Of a DNA stretch of 28,149 nt, positions 15,094 to 23,512 are shown piece by piece. The position numbers were made by a program, and so were the translations under genes. This DNA comes from an uncultured Prevotella sp. (GTDB lineage: Bacteria; Bacteroidota; Bacteroidia; Bacteroidales; Bacteroidaceae), in NCBI GenBank assembly GCA_900553285.1, contig USCX01000008.1:1-28149 (forward strand), written 5' to 3'. The notes below the pieces were generated by a model. It saw only the letters and a program-made list of their open reading frames with translations. It had not been told where the DNA came from and ran no database searches. Each line of letters starts with the position of its first letter. The first letter of the stretch is position 1.

Positions 15094-15996
15094 ATGCGCA
15101 CGTACATTCAATCATTCCGCCGCTACGGCTTGGTGTTGACTTTGTTCTTTGCGGTCGCATTTTGCATGCAAGCCATGTCGTACAATGAAGCAAGAGACAG
15201 GGCATGGTTCCTGACAGACAAGATGGCTTACGAACTCAATTTGACACAAGAACAATATGACAGGGCATACGAAATCAACCTCGACTACCTTATGAGCATC
15301 CAGACGCCAGACGATTGTTCGGGACGCTACTGGACTTTCCGCAACGTGGATTTCGAATGCATCTTGCAGCCATGGCAATACGCGCTCTACGTCTCGCTCG
15401 ACTATTTTTTCCGTCCCATAAGGTGGCTAAGCTCAGCTTGGTATCTTCCGGTCTTCGAACATTACCGCCGGGGCTTCTTCTATTTTTCCCGGCCGGCTGT
15501 CTACATCACCTATGTGGGGCATGACTGGCATCGTCGCCACCATAACACTCCCAGTCCGTACCGTCATTTTAAACCGGGACATGGTCCTGGATTGAGAGGG
15601 CCGGGGCATTCAGGGCATCCGTCCGCACCTCCCCGGCAAAAACCGGGAAGAAAATTCGGGAATCCCGGATACCATTTCACTCCGGTCGGGCCGGCACGTC
15701 CAAGTAAGCCCAATCAGCCGGGAACGAACCGTCCTTCACGCCCGAAACAGTCCCAGCCTGCGCAGCTTCCCCAACACAATAACCGGCCGCAGCGACCGAA
15801 CAGACCGTCAGCGCGTCCGGAGCAACGGCCGCAGCGTCCCCACACACCAGCCGGACGTCCGGAGAACCGGCCGCAACAGCAAAACCGGCCGACCGTTCGG
15901 CCTAAGACGAACACAGGCCGTCCGAGCACCATAAGACAGGCCACAAACAGACGTGCGAATTCTTCACATAATGGCGCACAGCGAAAAATGCGTTAA
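15094..15996 (+). CDS. Secreted protein with aromatic core and Pro/Arg/Asn-rich disordered tail
   Basis: A 300-aa exported protein of unknown function. A signal peptide (about 1-28, LVLTLFFAVAFCMQAMS) is followed by YNEARDRAWFLTDKMAYELNLTQEQYDRAYEI. That resembles a helical segment found in many small Bacteroidales envelope proteins. Residues about 80-145 are extremely rich in Trp, Tyr and Phe. From about 150 to the end the chain is low-complexity, dominated by Pro, Arg, Asn, Gln and Gly with repeated NRP, RPE and QRP units, strongly basic and surely disordered. I recall Bacteroidales relatives with the same N-terminal part and Ser/Arg/Gly tails, but no function. There is no TAnnTTTG box in the 90 nt upstream. 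It stands alone, flanked by terminators. Confidence 0.8.
   Translation: MRTYIQSFRRYGLVLTLFFAVAFCMQAMSYNEARDRAWFLTDKMAYELNLTQEQYDRAYEINLDYLMSIQTPDDCSGRYWTFRNVDFECILQPWQYALYVSLDYFFRPIRWLSSAWYLPVFEHYRRGFFYFSRPAVYITYVGHDWHRRHHNTPSPYRHFKPGHGPGLRGPGHSGHPSAPPRQKPGRKFGNPGYHFTPVGPARPSKPNQPGTNRPSRPKQSQPAQLPQHNNRPQRPNRPSARPEQRPQRPHTPAGRPENRPQQQNRPTVRPKTNTGRPSTIRQATNRRANSSHNGAQRKMR
15762..15920 (+). repeat. Low-complexity Pro/Arg/Asn coding repeats
   Basis: Within the 15094 gene, variants of AACCGGCCGCAGCGACCG recur irregularly, encoding NRPQRP-type units. It is degenerate rather than an exact tandem repeat. Confidence 0.6.
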
Positions 15997-16003
15997 GCTG
16001 ATG

Positions 16004-16054
16004 CAGTTTCCTGACTGCCGGGCCTGTTGGGATACCGCGCCCGGCATGAAACTG
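16004..16054 (+). other. Two-stage hairpin after the secreted protein gene
   Basis: An outer 7-bp stem (16004-16010 with 16048-16054) encloses an inner 7-bp GC stem (16017-16023 with 16039-16045). It begins 7 nt after the stop. No T tract follows, so it is not a typical terminator and may protect the mRNA 3' end. Confidence 0.5.
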
Positions 16055-16105
16055 TCCAGAAGCAGATAAGCCATTCCCCGTCTGGTAAATATCCAATCCC
16101 ATCCC

Positions 16106-16145
16106 CTCCCTTGCGTGATAAGACATTTTGCGCAAGGGAGTTTTA
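16106..16145 (+). terminator. Terminator of the secreted protein gene
   Basis: A perfect 10-bp stem CTCCCTTGCG/CGCAAGGGAG (15-nt loop) is followed by TTTTA. It lies about 110 nt after the stop codon. Confidence 0.75.
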
Positions 16146-16454
16146 TCTATCCGTGCTTTACGACAGCCAAGCCGCACATGGTCTTCATGCTCCTCCGTCC
16201 ACATTGGGGCTTCATGGACGGTTCCGCCGAACGCCCCGCACCACATACCATTCGCACCGCGAGTTCGCAACAGGCTCATTCTCCCCACGTTTGGACACAC
16301 CATTCCATACTCTTTGCACGCACTCAGCGATAAATACGTGTGTCCACACGCAGGGAAGTATCATGTGAGGCTAAGTTATGTCTCCCCCCCAACACGATAG
16401 GTTCCTCCCGTGGAAAACAACTTAGGCTCAACCTTTGAGTTTAGGACTGTGACT

Positions 16455-16491
16455 TAAAAAAGCGGCCTATCCCACAAAGGGACGGGCCGCT
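16455..16491 (-). terminator. Terminator of the efflux/LpxA-like operon
   Basis: On the minus strand AGCGGCC and GGCCGCT close a stem with an inner TCCC/GGGA, then TTTTTT. It is 33 nt past the acyltransferase stop. The plus side is also T-rich, so it may work in both directions. Confidence 0.88.
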
Positions 16492-16523
16492 CGTTGTTAT
16501 TTTCTCCGTCAAGGAAGGGAGAG

Positions 16524-17315
16524 CTACATGTCAGCTGGATTGACCGGACGAACAATACCGTACTTGGAATCCTTGATGAAGTTGACGATATTCTCGATCT
16601 CCGAACTCATCGGGATTTGCTCCCCGATCTTGATCACAGCGTCTTGCAGACTGAAATTACCGGTGTATATCAGGCGGTAGGTGTTGGCAATATGCCGCAG
16701 AATGCGTTCGGACACGTTAAGATGACGCAGCACGTACGAATTGATGCCATGATAGCCGGCAGGATTACCTCCCAGGATGACATAAGGGGGAACATCTTTT
16801 TGCACACGGCAGCCGCTCTGAATGAGGGAGAACCGTCCCACGCGGACATGCTGCTGGATGACAGCAGCCGTGCTTTGGATGGAGCAATCCTCGATTTCAC
16901 AGTCTCCGGCAATACATACGCTGATGCCGACTACGCACTCGTTGCCAATCTTAACGTCATGGCAAACATGCACTTTGTCCAAAAGGTAATTTCCATTGCC
17001 TATCTTTGTCGCTTGGTTCTCATGGATGCTCCGCGCGATAACCACGTTCTCACGGATATAGTTGCCATCACCGATAATGACCTCGGATTTGATGCCGGGT
17101 ACATAGTGAAAATCTTGCGGCTCAGCTCCCAGCACGGCGTGCTGGTAAACCTTGTTGTTTTTTCCCATACGTGTCCCGTTCAGCACGCTGGCGTAAGGAT
17201 GGATTTCGCAGTTATCGCCAATCACAACGTCTCCTTCGACATAAGCAAAAGGCATGATCTCGACGTTTTCGCCGATTTTTGCGTCAGGACTGACATAAGC
17301 TAATGGACTAATCAT
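16524..17315 (-). CDS. LpxA-family acyl-ACP acyltransferase, divergent paralogue
   Basis: This 263-aa protein is a left-handed parallel beta-helix acyltransferase. The N-terminal part shows hexapeptide repeats (IGENVEIMPFAYVEGDVVIGDN), and a C-terminal helical bundle follows VPPYVI. LpxA puts a 3-hydroxyacyl chain on UDP-GlcNAc, the first step of lipid A synthesis. The catalytic base appears conserved (His119 in VCHD, matching E. coli His125), as does QDFHY (Asp74 equivalent). Other substrate-site positions differ from E. coli as I align them: Asp138 for His144, Ile153 for His160, Ser167 for Gly173, His198 for Arg204. Bacteroidales normally have a canonical lpxA in an lpxD-lpxC/fabZ cluster, which is not seen here. 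This looks like a second copy. It starts 20 nt after the outer-membrane factor gene and ends the efflux operon. Confidence 0.88.
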   Translation of the reverse strand: MISPLAYVSPDAKIGENVEIMPFAYVEGDVVIGDNCEIHPYASVLNGTRMGKNNKVYQHAVLGAEPQDFHYVPGIKSEVIIGDGNYIRENVVIARSIHENQATKIGNGNYLLDKVHVCHDVKIGNECVVGISVCIAGDCEIEDCSIQSTAAVIQQHVRVGRFSLIQSGCRVQKDVPPYVILGGNPAGYHGINSYVLRHLNVSERILRHIANTYRLIYTGNFSLQDAVIKIGEQIPMSSEIENIVNFIKDSKYGIVRPVNPADM

Positions 17316-17335
17316 AGTTATAAAGTTTTATAAGG

Positions 17336-18724
17336 TTAGTTTCTTCCTCCACCCAAGGCCTGATATAGCGTTATAACGGCTTGCATGCGGTCGAACTGGT
17401 CCGATATCAAGTCGAGCTGCGCACTCAGAAGCGACTGTTGGGCCGTCAGGAGTTCGAGATAGGTCGTGCTGGGGTCGTGCAAGAAAAGCTCTTTCGTCTC
17501 CACGGCAGCTTTTTCCAACACAGCCACTTGTTTCTGTCGCGTCTCAGCCTGCTGAACAGCGGTCTGATAGGCTCCCAAAGCCGTACTTACTTCCTCGCCT
17601 GCATTCAACAGAGCCTGTTCGAAATCAAGCTGGGCCGACTCTTGTTGGGCCTTGGCTATTTTTAGCTGTGCCCGCAGCGCCCCGTTCTGGAACAAGGGCT
17701 GTACCAGCGAGGCTACGGCCGAAGCCAGAAACTTACCGGGGTTTACAATCCCCATGCCGCCGCTATTGGTCCACCCGGCGTTTCCGCTCAACGTAATGTT
17801 GGGGTAGAAAGCCGAATGCGCCAAGTTTACACCATAGAAAGCATACGTGAGGTTCATCTCGGCCGCTTTGACGTCAGGACGGTTCGCCAGCAATTGCAAG
17901 GGCACACCAACGGTCAGGTCTGCGGGGAACTGCTGTGCGGAGAATTGTCCGCGGACGATGGTATGAGGGGCTTCGTGAAGGATGGAGCAAAGGGAGTTCT
18001 CGGTCGAGCGGATACTTTGTTCCAAAGTCGGAATAGTGGCCAGGATGCCTTGGTAGTTCGCCTCACTCTGCGAGACGGCGGCCGAGTTTGTCATGGCCGC
18101 AACCTGCATCGCCTTCATCGTTTCTACGTTCTCTTTCCAGATGTCGGCCGTCGCTTTCGTCAGCTTCAGTTGCTCGTCGAGCATCATGAGCGTATAATAC
18201 ATGTTTGCGACAGACGATATCAGGCTCGTCTGGACCGCCTGTTCATTGGCCTTGGCTTGCAGCACGGTCGTTTCGGCCTGCTTCTTCGTGTTGCGGAGTG
18301 AACCTATCGAACCGAATTGCCAACTGGCCGCCACAGGAATGGAATAGGTCTTCGTAGCTTTCGCTCCATCGAACGAGCTTACCGTTCCTTGCGGGGTGAA
18401 CGACAACGAGGGGAAGTAGGCCAGACGGGCAGGCTTTAACGAAGCCTCGGCCTGTTTAACCGTCAGTTGAGCCTGACGCAGGTCTGTATTTTTTTGCAAA
18501 GCGGTTTCAATCAAGGCTTGCAACTGCGGGTCGGTGAAAACCTCGCGCCAAGGACGGCTACCAAAGTTGATGGTGTCGCTCGTCGCAAGCGTTTGGCCAT
18601 TTGCCGGGTCACGATAGAGGCTATCGGTCGGCAAGTTCGTCGGACGCTCGTAGGTGCGATATACCTTACATCCGCTCATGAGGGTGCAGACACCCAATAT
18701 AATGATAACTGGACTTTTTTTCAT
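17336..18724 (-). CDS. TolC/OprM-type outer-membrane factor lipoprotein
   Basis: This is a 462-aa NodT-family outer-membrane factor, the exit duct of a tripartite efflux pump. A lipoprotein signal (VCTLMSGC, Cys19) places it in the outer membrane. Two OEP repeats follow, with long helices rich in Ala, Gln and Leu. Segments such as LIETALQKNTDLRQAQLTVKQAEASL (first) and LLANRPDVKAAEMNL (second) are typical, and the final part ends LYQALGGGR as in OprM. The ATG at 18724 with an upstream GGAAAGAG fits better than a TTG start four codons earlier. It lies 92 nt after the pump gene, with a hairpin in that gap, and 20 nt before the LpxA-like gene. Confidence 0.94.
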   Translation of the reverse strand: MKKSPVIIILGVCTLMSGCKVYRTYERPTNLPTDSLYRDPANGQTLATSDTINFGSRPWREVFTDPQLQALIETALQKNTDLRQAQLTVKQAEASLKPARLAYFPSLSFTPQGTVSSFDGAKATKTYSIPVAASWQFGSIGSLRNTKKQAETTVLQAKANEQAVQTSLISSVANMYYTLMMLDEQLKLTKATADIWKENVETMKAMQVAAMTNSAAVSQSEANYQGILATIPTLEQSIRSTENSLCSILHEAPHTIVRGQFSAQQFPADLTVGVPLQLLANRPDVKAAEMNLTYAFYGVNLAHSAFYPNITLSGNAGWTNSGGMGIVNPGKFLASAVASLVQPLFQNGALRAQLKIAKAQQESAQLDFEQALLNAGEEVSTALGAYQTAVQQAETRQKQVAVLEKAAVETKELFLHDPSTTYLELLTAQQSLLSAQLDLISDQFDRMQAVITLYQALGGGRN

Positions 18725-18756
18725 TTCTCTTTCCAACTTATATGAATGAAGAAAGG

Positions 18757-18800
18757 CCGGCCCGCTTACAGGGTTTGGCTTTACCGCTTTCGCGGGCCGG
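18757..18800 (-). terminator. Hairpin between pump and outer-membrane factor genes
   Basis: A perfect 9-bp GC stem (18757-18765 with 18792-18800), extended after a 2-nt bulge by GAAA/TTTC, lies between the stop of the RND gene and the OMF start. A modest T-rich run follows on the minus strand. Partial terminator or RNA-processing site; the role is inferred. Confidence 0.6.
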
Positions 18801-18816
18801 TTTCTTATTCAATAGC

Positions 18817-21800
18817 TTACTTACTATACTGTTCGATGTCGGCTTTGGCGTCTGAATTGTCGAGATCCTTCCAAACTACCGGCTTGAACTTCTCTTGTAT
18901 GTATTGGAATATCACGAACAGAGAGGGCACCACGAAAATCTGGCAAATCATACCGATTAACATACCACCGATTGCCGTGGTACCGAGTGAACGGTTACCA
19001 TTGGCACCTACACCGAGGGCAAACATCAGCGGAAGCAGACCGACAATCATGGCGACAGACGTCATCAGAATCGGGCGGAGACGGGCGGCTGCACCCAAAA
19101 CGGCGGCCCTTGTGATGCTCATACCCATCTTGCGGCGGTCGAGTGCAAACTCTACAATCAGGATGGCGTTCTTGGCCAGAAGACCTATCAACATGATCAT
19201 AGCAATCTGCACGTATATGTTGTTGGACGCCGCTCCCAATATGGGTAGCACATTGTTAGCCAGACCCATCAGCTGGACGAAGATAAAGCTGCCGCACAGG
19301 CCGAACGGGATGGACAACATTACGGCCAAAGGCAGGATGTAGCTCTCGTACTGCGCACTCAGCAACAGGTAGATAAACACGAAACAGAGGATGAAAATAG
19401 TAGCAGTCGAACTGCCGCTCGTACTCTGCTCCTCGCGCGTCATACCCGAGAATTCGTAACCATATCCCGTCGGCAGGGTCTGGGCTGCCACCTCCTCGAT
19501 GGCCTTAATTGCCTGACCAGAAGTGTAACCGTCGGCCGGGGTACCGTTTACCTGCATGGACGTATACATGTTGAAACGAGAGATGTTGTCAGGTCCGTAC
19601 ACGCGCTTAATGCTCATGAATTGCGTGATGGGGGCCATTTCGTTACCGTTGCGTACCTTAATCTTGTTGAGCGATTCAAGATTCGTACGTTCACTGCGCT
19701 CTGCCTGTACGTATACACGATAAAGCTTACCGAAGCTATTGAAGTTCGATGCGTAAAGACCTCCGTAGTAGCCTTGCAGCGTGGTCAGGATGTCGTTAGG
19801 CGTAAGCCCTGCCTTCTTACATGCTGCCGCATCTATGTCAATCATGTACTGCGGGAATGTCGGATTGAACGAAGTCTGCGCGGTAGAAATCTCAGGCCGC
19901 TTTTTCAACTCGGCGATAAAGTCTTTCACCACTCCGTAGAACTTATCCAAATCACCACCTGTCTTATCCTGCATATTAAGTTCAAAACCGTTCGTTACGC
20001 TGTATCCGGGAATCATAGGCGGAGCAAACACGAGAATTTGCGCGTCTTTGATCAGGTCACGAGCCTGCAAATACAACATGCCCGATACGACTGTTGAATT
20101 TTGTGCCAGCGAGCGCTCTTCCCACGGTTTCAGCTTCACGATAACAGAACCATAGCTGGCGCCTTGTCCACCAAGGAAGCTGAAACCTGAAATCACGGTA
20201 CGGCTCTGTACGGCGGGGTTGGCAGCAATCAGGCTGTCGAGCTGGGACATCACTTCCTCGGTGCGGTCTTGTGAGGTGCCGGGAGGAAGGTCGACACTCG
20301 CCATCAACGTACCCGTATCTTCATTAGGAACGAAACCTGTCGGCGTAACGTTCATCAAGAACACCAAGAGCACAACGCTCACCACAACCATACCCAATGA
20401 CAGCCATGGGCGATGGATAAAATGTACGACGTTTTTCTTATACTTTTGAAGCATGACGTCATACCAGGCGTTGAAGCTCTTATGGAATCGGTCGATGATA
20501 GTGACTTTCTTGCCCTTCTCCTCACCGTGGGGTTTCAGGAAGATGGCGCAAAGAGCCGGTGAAAGCGTCAAGGCGTTCAACGCCGAGATACCAATGGCGA
20601 TGGCCATGGTCAGACCAAACTGGCGGTAGAACGTACCCGACGTTCCTGACATGAAGCTCACAGGGATGAACACGGCCATCATGACGAGCGTAATCGATAC
20701 GATTGCGCCGCCCAATTCGCTCATGGCGTCGATGGAAGCTTTCTTCGAGGACTGATACCCCTGGTCCAACTTCGCGTGGACGCCTTCGACTACGACTATG
20801 GCATCATCGACGACTATGGCGATGGCCAGAATCAAGGCACAGAGTGTCAGCAGGTTCAAGCTGAATCCGATGATGTTCAACACGCAGAACGTACCTATCA
20901 AGGCCACGGGGATGGCGATGGCGGGAATCAACGTAGAACGGAGGTCCTGCAAGAAAATGTAGACCACGATAAACACGAGGATGAATGCCTCGATCAACGT
21001 TTTGATCACCTCATGGATTGAGGCAAAAAGGAAGTCGTTGGCGTTCTGTGCGATATTCACCTTCAAGCCGGGAGGCATCGTCTTCTCTGACTTTTGAAGG
21101 AGCTGCTCCAAGTCCTGGATAATCTGCGTGGCATTCGAGCCGGCGGTCTGATAAACGATGGCCGACACACCTTTATGACCGTTCACGCGGTTGGAGAAGG
21201 CATAAGTCTGCCGACCAAGTTCTACGCGGGCTATATCTTTCAGACGAAGCACTTCACCGTCCTCAGTGGCCCGGACCACGATGTTCTCGAACTCTTCGGG
21301 CGATTGAAGACGGCCTTTGTAGCGCAGGGTGTACTGGAATGTCTGATGTTCGCGCTCACCGATGGTTCCCGGCGACGCCTCGATGTTCTGCTCTGCCAAG
21401 GCTTGCGAAACGTCGCTCGGCATCAGCTTGTACTGCGCCATGACGTCAGGTTTGAGCCAGATACGCATCGAATAGTCACCACCCATCACCATGGCATCAC
21501 CGACGCCCGGCACACGTTTTACCTCAGGGATGACATTGATTTGCGCATAGTTTTCTATAAACTCGTCGGTATACTGGTCTTCTTCATCCACCAACGAGAA
21601 TATCATCAACATACTGTTCTGGCGTTTGTTGGTCTGCACGCCGACCTGCGTAACCTCGGCAGGCAACAGGCCCTGAGCGCGTGAAACGCGGTTCTGCACG
21701 TTCACGGCCGCCATGTCCGGGTCGGTACCCTGCTTGAAGGTAATGGTGATGCTGGCCTCACCGGTGTTCGTGGCGGAAGACGTCATGTAGTCCATGTTCT

Positions 21801-22020
21801 CCACACCATTGATTTGCTCCTCCAAAGGAGCGATCACGCTGTTCAACACCGTCTGCGCGCTGGCACCGCTGTAAGAGGTAGACACACGAACCGTAGGCGG
21901 CGCAATATCGGGATACTGCGTGATAGGCATGCTGATAAGGCCGATGACACCCAAAAGGACTATCAAGATGGAGATCACCGTTGATAGCACCGGCCTGTTG
22001 ATAAATCTATCTAACTTCAT
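18817..22020 (-). CDS. RND multidrug efflux pump, HAE1 family (AcrB/MexB type)
   Basis: This 1067-aa proton-driven inner-membrane transporter matches AcrB in length and layout: 12 TMs and two large periplasmic loops. The start is MKLDRFINRPVLSTVISILI. TM4 carries the proton-relay pair in IVVDDAIVVVE (Asp405, Asp406). TM10 has the partner lysine in LLAKNAILIVEF (near 950), and TM11 the arginine in RLRPILMTS. TFKQGTDPDMAAVNVQNRV (about 94-112) and GFVPNEDTG are family signatures, placing it in the hydrophobe/amphiphile group rather than the heavy-metal group. Substrates may include drugs, bile salts or detergents; the sequence does not say which. It starts 31 nt after the fusion-protein gene. 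Confidence 0.97.
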   Translation of the reverse strand: MKLDRFINRPVLSTVISILIVLLGVIGLISMPITQYPDIAPPTVRVSTSYSGASAQTVLNSVIAPLEEQINGVENMDYMTSSATNTGEASITITFKQGTDPDMAAVNVQNRVSRAQGLLPAEVTQVGVQTNKRQNSMLMIFSLVDEEDQYTDEFIENYAQINVIPEVKRVPGVGDAMVMGGDYSMRIWLKPDVMAQYKLMPSDVSQALAEQNIEASPGTIGEREHQTFQYTLRYKGRLQSPEEFENIVVRATEDGEVLRLKDIARVELGRQTYAFSNRVNGHKGVSAIVYQTAGSNATQIIQDLEQLLQKSEKTMPPGLKVNIAQNANDFLFASIHEVIKTLIEAFILVFIVVYIFLQDLRSTLIPAIAIPVALIGTFCVLNIIGFSLNLLTLCALILAIAIVVDDAIVVVEGVHAKLDQGYQSSKKASIDAMSELGGAIVSITLVMMAVFIPVSFMSGTSGTFYRQFGLTMAIAIGISALNALTLSPALCAIFLKPHGEEKGKKVTIIDRFHKSFNAWYDVMLQKYKKNVVHFIHRPWLSLGMVVVSVVLLVFLMNVTPTGFVPNEDTGTLMASVDLPPGTSQDRTEEVMSQLDSLIAANPAVQSRTVISGFSFLGGQGASYGSVIVKLKPWEERSLAQNSTVVSGMLYLQARDLIKDAQILVFAPPMIPGYSVTNGFELNMQDKTGGDLDKFYGVVKDFIAELKKRPEISTAQTSFNPTFPQYMIDIDAAACKKAGLTPNDILTTLQGYYGGLYASNFNSFGKLYRVYVQAERSERTNLESLNKIKVRNGNEMAPITQFMSIKRVYGPDNISRFNMYTSMQVNGTPADGYTSGQAIKAIEEVAAQTLPTGYGYEFSGMTREEQSTSGSSTATIFILCFVFIYLLLSAQYESYILPLAVMLSIPFGLCGSFIFVQLMGLANNVLPILGAASNNIYVQIAMIMLIGLLAKNAILIVEFALDRRKMGMSITRAAVLGAAARLRPILMTSVAMIVGLLPLMFALGVGANGNRSLGTTAIGGMLIGMICQIFVVPSLFVIFQYIQEKFKPVVWKDLDNSDAKADIEQYSK

Positions 22021-22051
22021 TGTTCTTGTTATTCTTTTAGGAGACTACGTC

Positions 22052-23206
22052 TTACTTTTGAGCGGTATCCTCAGAGGTCACATTTTTGCGGTTAGCGGCA
22101 GACTGGGCCTCGCTGATGGGCTTGATGGCCATGCCGTCGCTCAATGTGTTGATGCCTTCCACAACAATGCGGTCGCCGACTTTCAGGCCACTGGTAACCA
22201 CGAAGTTCGTTCCGTCGTTCTGGCTGAGCACCGTGATTTCCGTGTTCTTCACCTTGTTATCCTTGCCTACAACGTAAACGAAACGCTTGTCCTGAATCTC
22301 ATAGGTAGCTTTCTGCGGAATCAAAATAGCGCTTTCTTCATGGATGGGGACGACTATCGAGCCCGAACCGCCGCTGCGGAGCACTTTGTCAGGATTGTCG
22401 AAAGTAGCACGCATGCTCACCGAGCCCGTCGTAATGTCGATTACACCGCTGGCGTTGGTCACTTTGCCCGTGTGGTCGTATATGGTCCCGTCGGCCAGTC
22501 GCAGATTGACGGCCGGCATGGCGTCGATAGCTCCCTGCACGCCTTTATGGCCCTTGCTGTATTCAAGGATTTGTTTCTCCGTCATCGAGAAATACACGTA
22601 CATCTTCGATATGTTCGACACCGTCGTGAGGGGCTCCACCGTAGAGGCGCTTACCAGACTTCCGACACGGTAGGGAATCGAACCGACGATACCATCAGAC
22701 GGACTCGTGATGGTGCAGAACGACAGGTTGTTTTTGGCGTCGATGAGCTGGGCACGGGACTGCGAAAGCTGCGCCTTTGCCGTGGCCAGATCGTTTTCAG
22801 CCATCTCCATATCATAGTCGCTGATGATTTTCTTCTCGTGCAGAATCCGGCGGTTCTTGACCGTAAGCTCCTGGGTATTGACGGTCGTGCGGGCCACGCG
22901 TACGGCGGCTTCGGCCGATTTCACTGCGGCCTCATACTGCACGCGGTCAATGGTGAAAAGCACCTGCCCCTTGCGGACAAAGTCGCCCTCGTCCACATTA
23001 ACGGTCGTGATGAAACCTGACACTTTCGGACGGATTTCGATGTCTTGTATACCCTTGATCGTGGCGGGGTAAGACGTGCTTAGCTCGCACGCTGCCGTTT
23101 TGATTTCCTTCACGGCATACTCGTTACTCGCTTGCGGGATCTGCGAATTCTTACCACACCCCACAAGGGCGAGGCAAAGCATCAAATAAGCAATTCTACT
23201 CTTCAT
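22052..23206 (-). CDS. RND efflux periplasmic adaptor (membrane fusion) lipoprotein
   Basis: This 384-aa AcrA/MexA-type adaptor links the RND pump to the outer-membrane factor. The signal ends in a lipobox (LALVGC, Cys17). Residues about 45-75 form the first lipoyl half (TIKGIQDIEIRPKVSGFITTVNVDEGDFVRKGQVLF), then an alpha-hairpin (about 88-155, VRVARTTVNTQELTVKNRR...). The second lipoyl half includes ITSPSDGIVG, followed by beta-barrel and membrane-proximal domains (VYFSMTEKQILEY, then TNFVVTSGLKVGDRIVVEGI). The C-terminal tail is hydrophilic. It is the first gene of the efflux operon, about 88 nt downstream of a TAnnTTTG box. No regulator gene (TetR, MarR or AraC type) lies beside it. Confidence 0.95.
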   Translation of the reverse strand: MKSRIAYLMLCLALVGCGKNSQIPQASNEYAVKEIKTAACELSTSYPATIKGIQDIEIRPKVSGFITTVNVDEGDFVRKGQVLFTIDRVQYEAAVKSAEAAVRVARTTVNTQELTVKNRRILHEKKIISDYDMEMAENDLATAKAQLSQSRAQLIDAKNNLSFCTITSPSDGIVGSIPYRVGSLVSASTVEPLTTVSNISKMYVYFSMTEKQILEYSKGHKGVQGAIDAMPAVNLRLADGTIYDHTGKVTNASGVIDITTGSVSMRATFDNPDKVLRSGGSGSIVVPIHEESAILIPQKATYEIQDKRFVYVVGKDNKVKNTEITVLSQNDGTNFVVTSGLKVGDRIVVEGINTLSDGMAIKPISEAQSAANRKNVTSEDTAQK

Positions 23207-23294
23207 AAAATTAAAAATTGTCTGTTTGAAATTTTATTGTTTCACTTTCTCTTTCTACGTCCCATATCGCGTTGTATGTACGCTTCAAACGGTG

Positions 23295-23302
23295 CAAAGT
23301 TA
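23295..23302 (-). promoter_or_regulatory. -7 element of the efflux operon promoter
   Basis: TAACTTTG on the minus strand fits TAnnTTTG. A TTTT sequence 20 nt upstream could serve as a weak -33 element. The 5' UTR would be about 80 nt. Confidence 0.7.
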
Positions 23303-23432
23303 CGTCAAAACTCAAAGAACGGAAAAAGTTTTTATAAATAAAAGTCGTTCTCTTAGTTATTGTTAACAAGAGAAAAGTAAAATTGAACGTTGACAGGTTA
23401 CAAATCAGGAGCGGGAAGGCGGCACACAAACG

Positions 23433-23477
23433 CTGCGACCGGTTTCCCAATCGCCTTGAATGAAAAACCGGTCGCAG
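23433..23477 (-). terminator. Hairpin after the 133-aa lipoprotein gene
   Basis: A perfect 13-bp stem CTGCGACCGGTTT/AAACCGGTCGCAG with a 19-nt loop lies about 35 nt past the lipoprotein stop at 23513. No long T run follows, so it may be a weak or Rho-assisted terminator. Confidence 0.6.
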
Positions 23478-23512
23478 TGCCCGGAACGACATCCGCCGGA
23501 CGGAACCGGCCG

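Larger units (their letters stand above)
15997..16455. other. Gene-free region with several inverted repeats
   Basis: About 460 nt with no credible gene on either strand. It holds a two-part stem at 16004-16054, a terminator at 16106-16145, and an 11-bp inverted repeat with one mismatch (16367-16377 with 16419-16429). Nothing else is explained. Confidence 0.6.
23207..23512. other. Intergenic region upstream of the efflux operon
   Basis: About 306 nt with no gene. It holds the efflux promoter (23295-23302, minus) with an AT-rich stretch above it, and a 13-bp hairpin (23433-23477) toward the neighbouring lipoprotein gene. I found no obvious palindromic operator for a repressor. Confidence 0.6.

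Noticed and set aside
15902..16303. Minus-strand open frame of about 130 codons after the secreted protein gene
   Set aside because: It runs through the terminator and hairpin region and overlaps the 3' end of the real gene. No motif or start context.
16338..16351. Short palindrome CGTGTG-TC-CACACG as a possible operator
   Set aside because: It is not near any promoter or start codon, and a 14-bp chance palindrome is not strong evidence.
16027..16368. Plus-strand frame of about 113 codons in the gene-free segment
   Set aside because: Amino acid composition is random-like, and the terminator at 16106-16145 interrupts it.
23207..23430. Operator or regulator site controlling the efflux operon
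   Set aside because: No clear symmetric site and no adjacent regulator gene; only the promoter box is supported.
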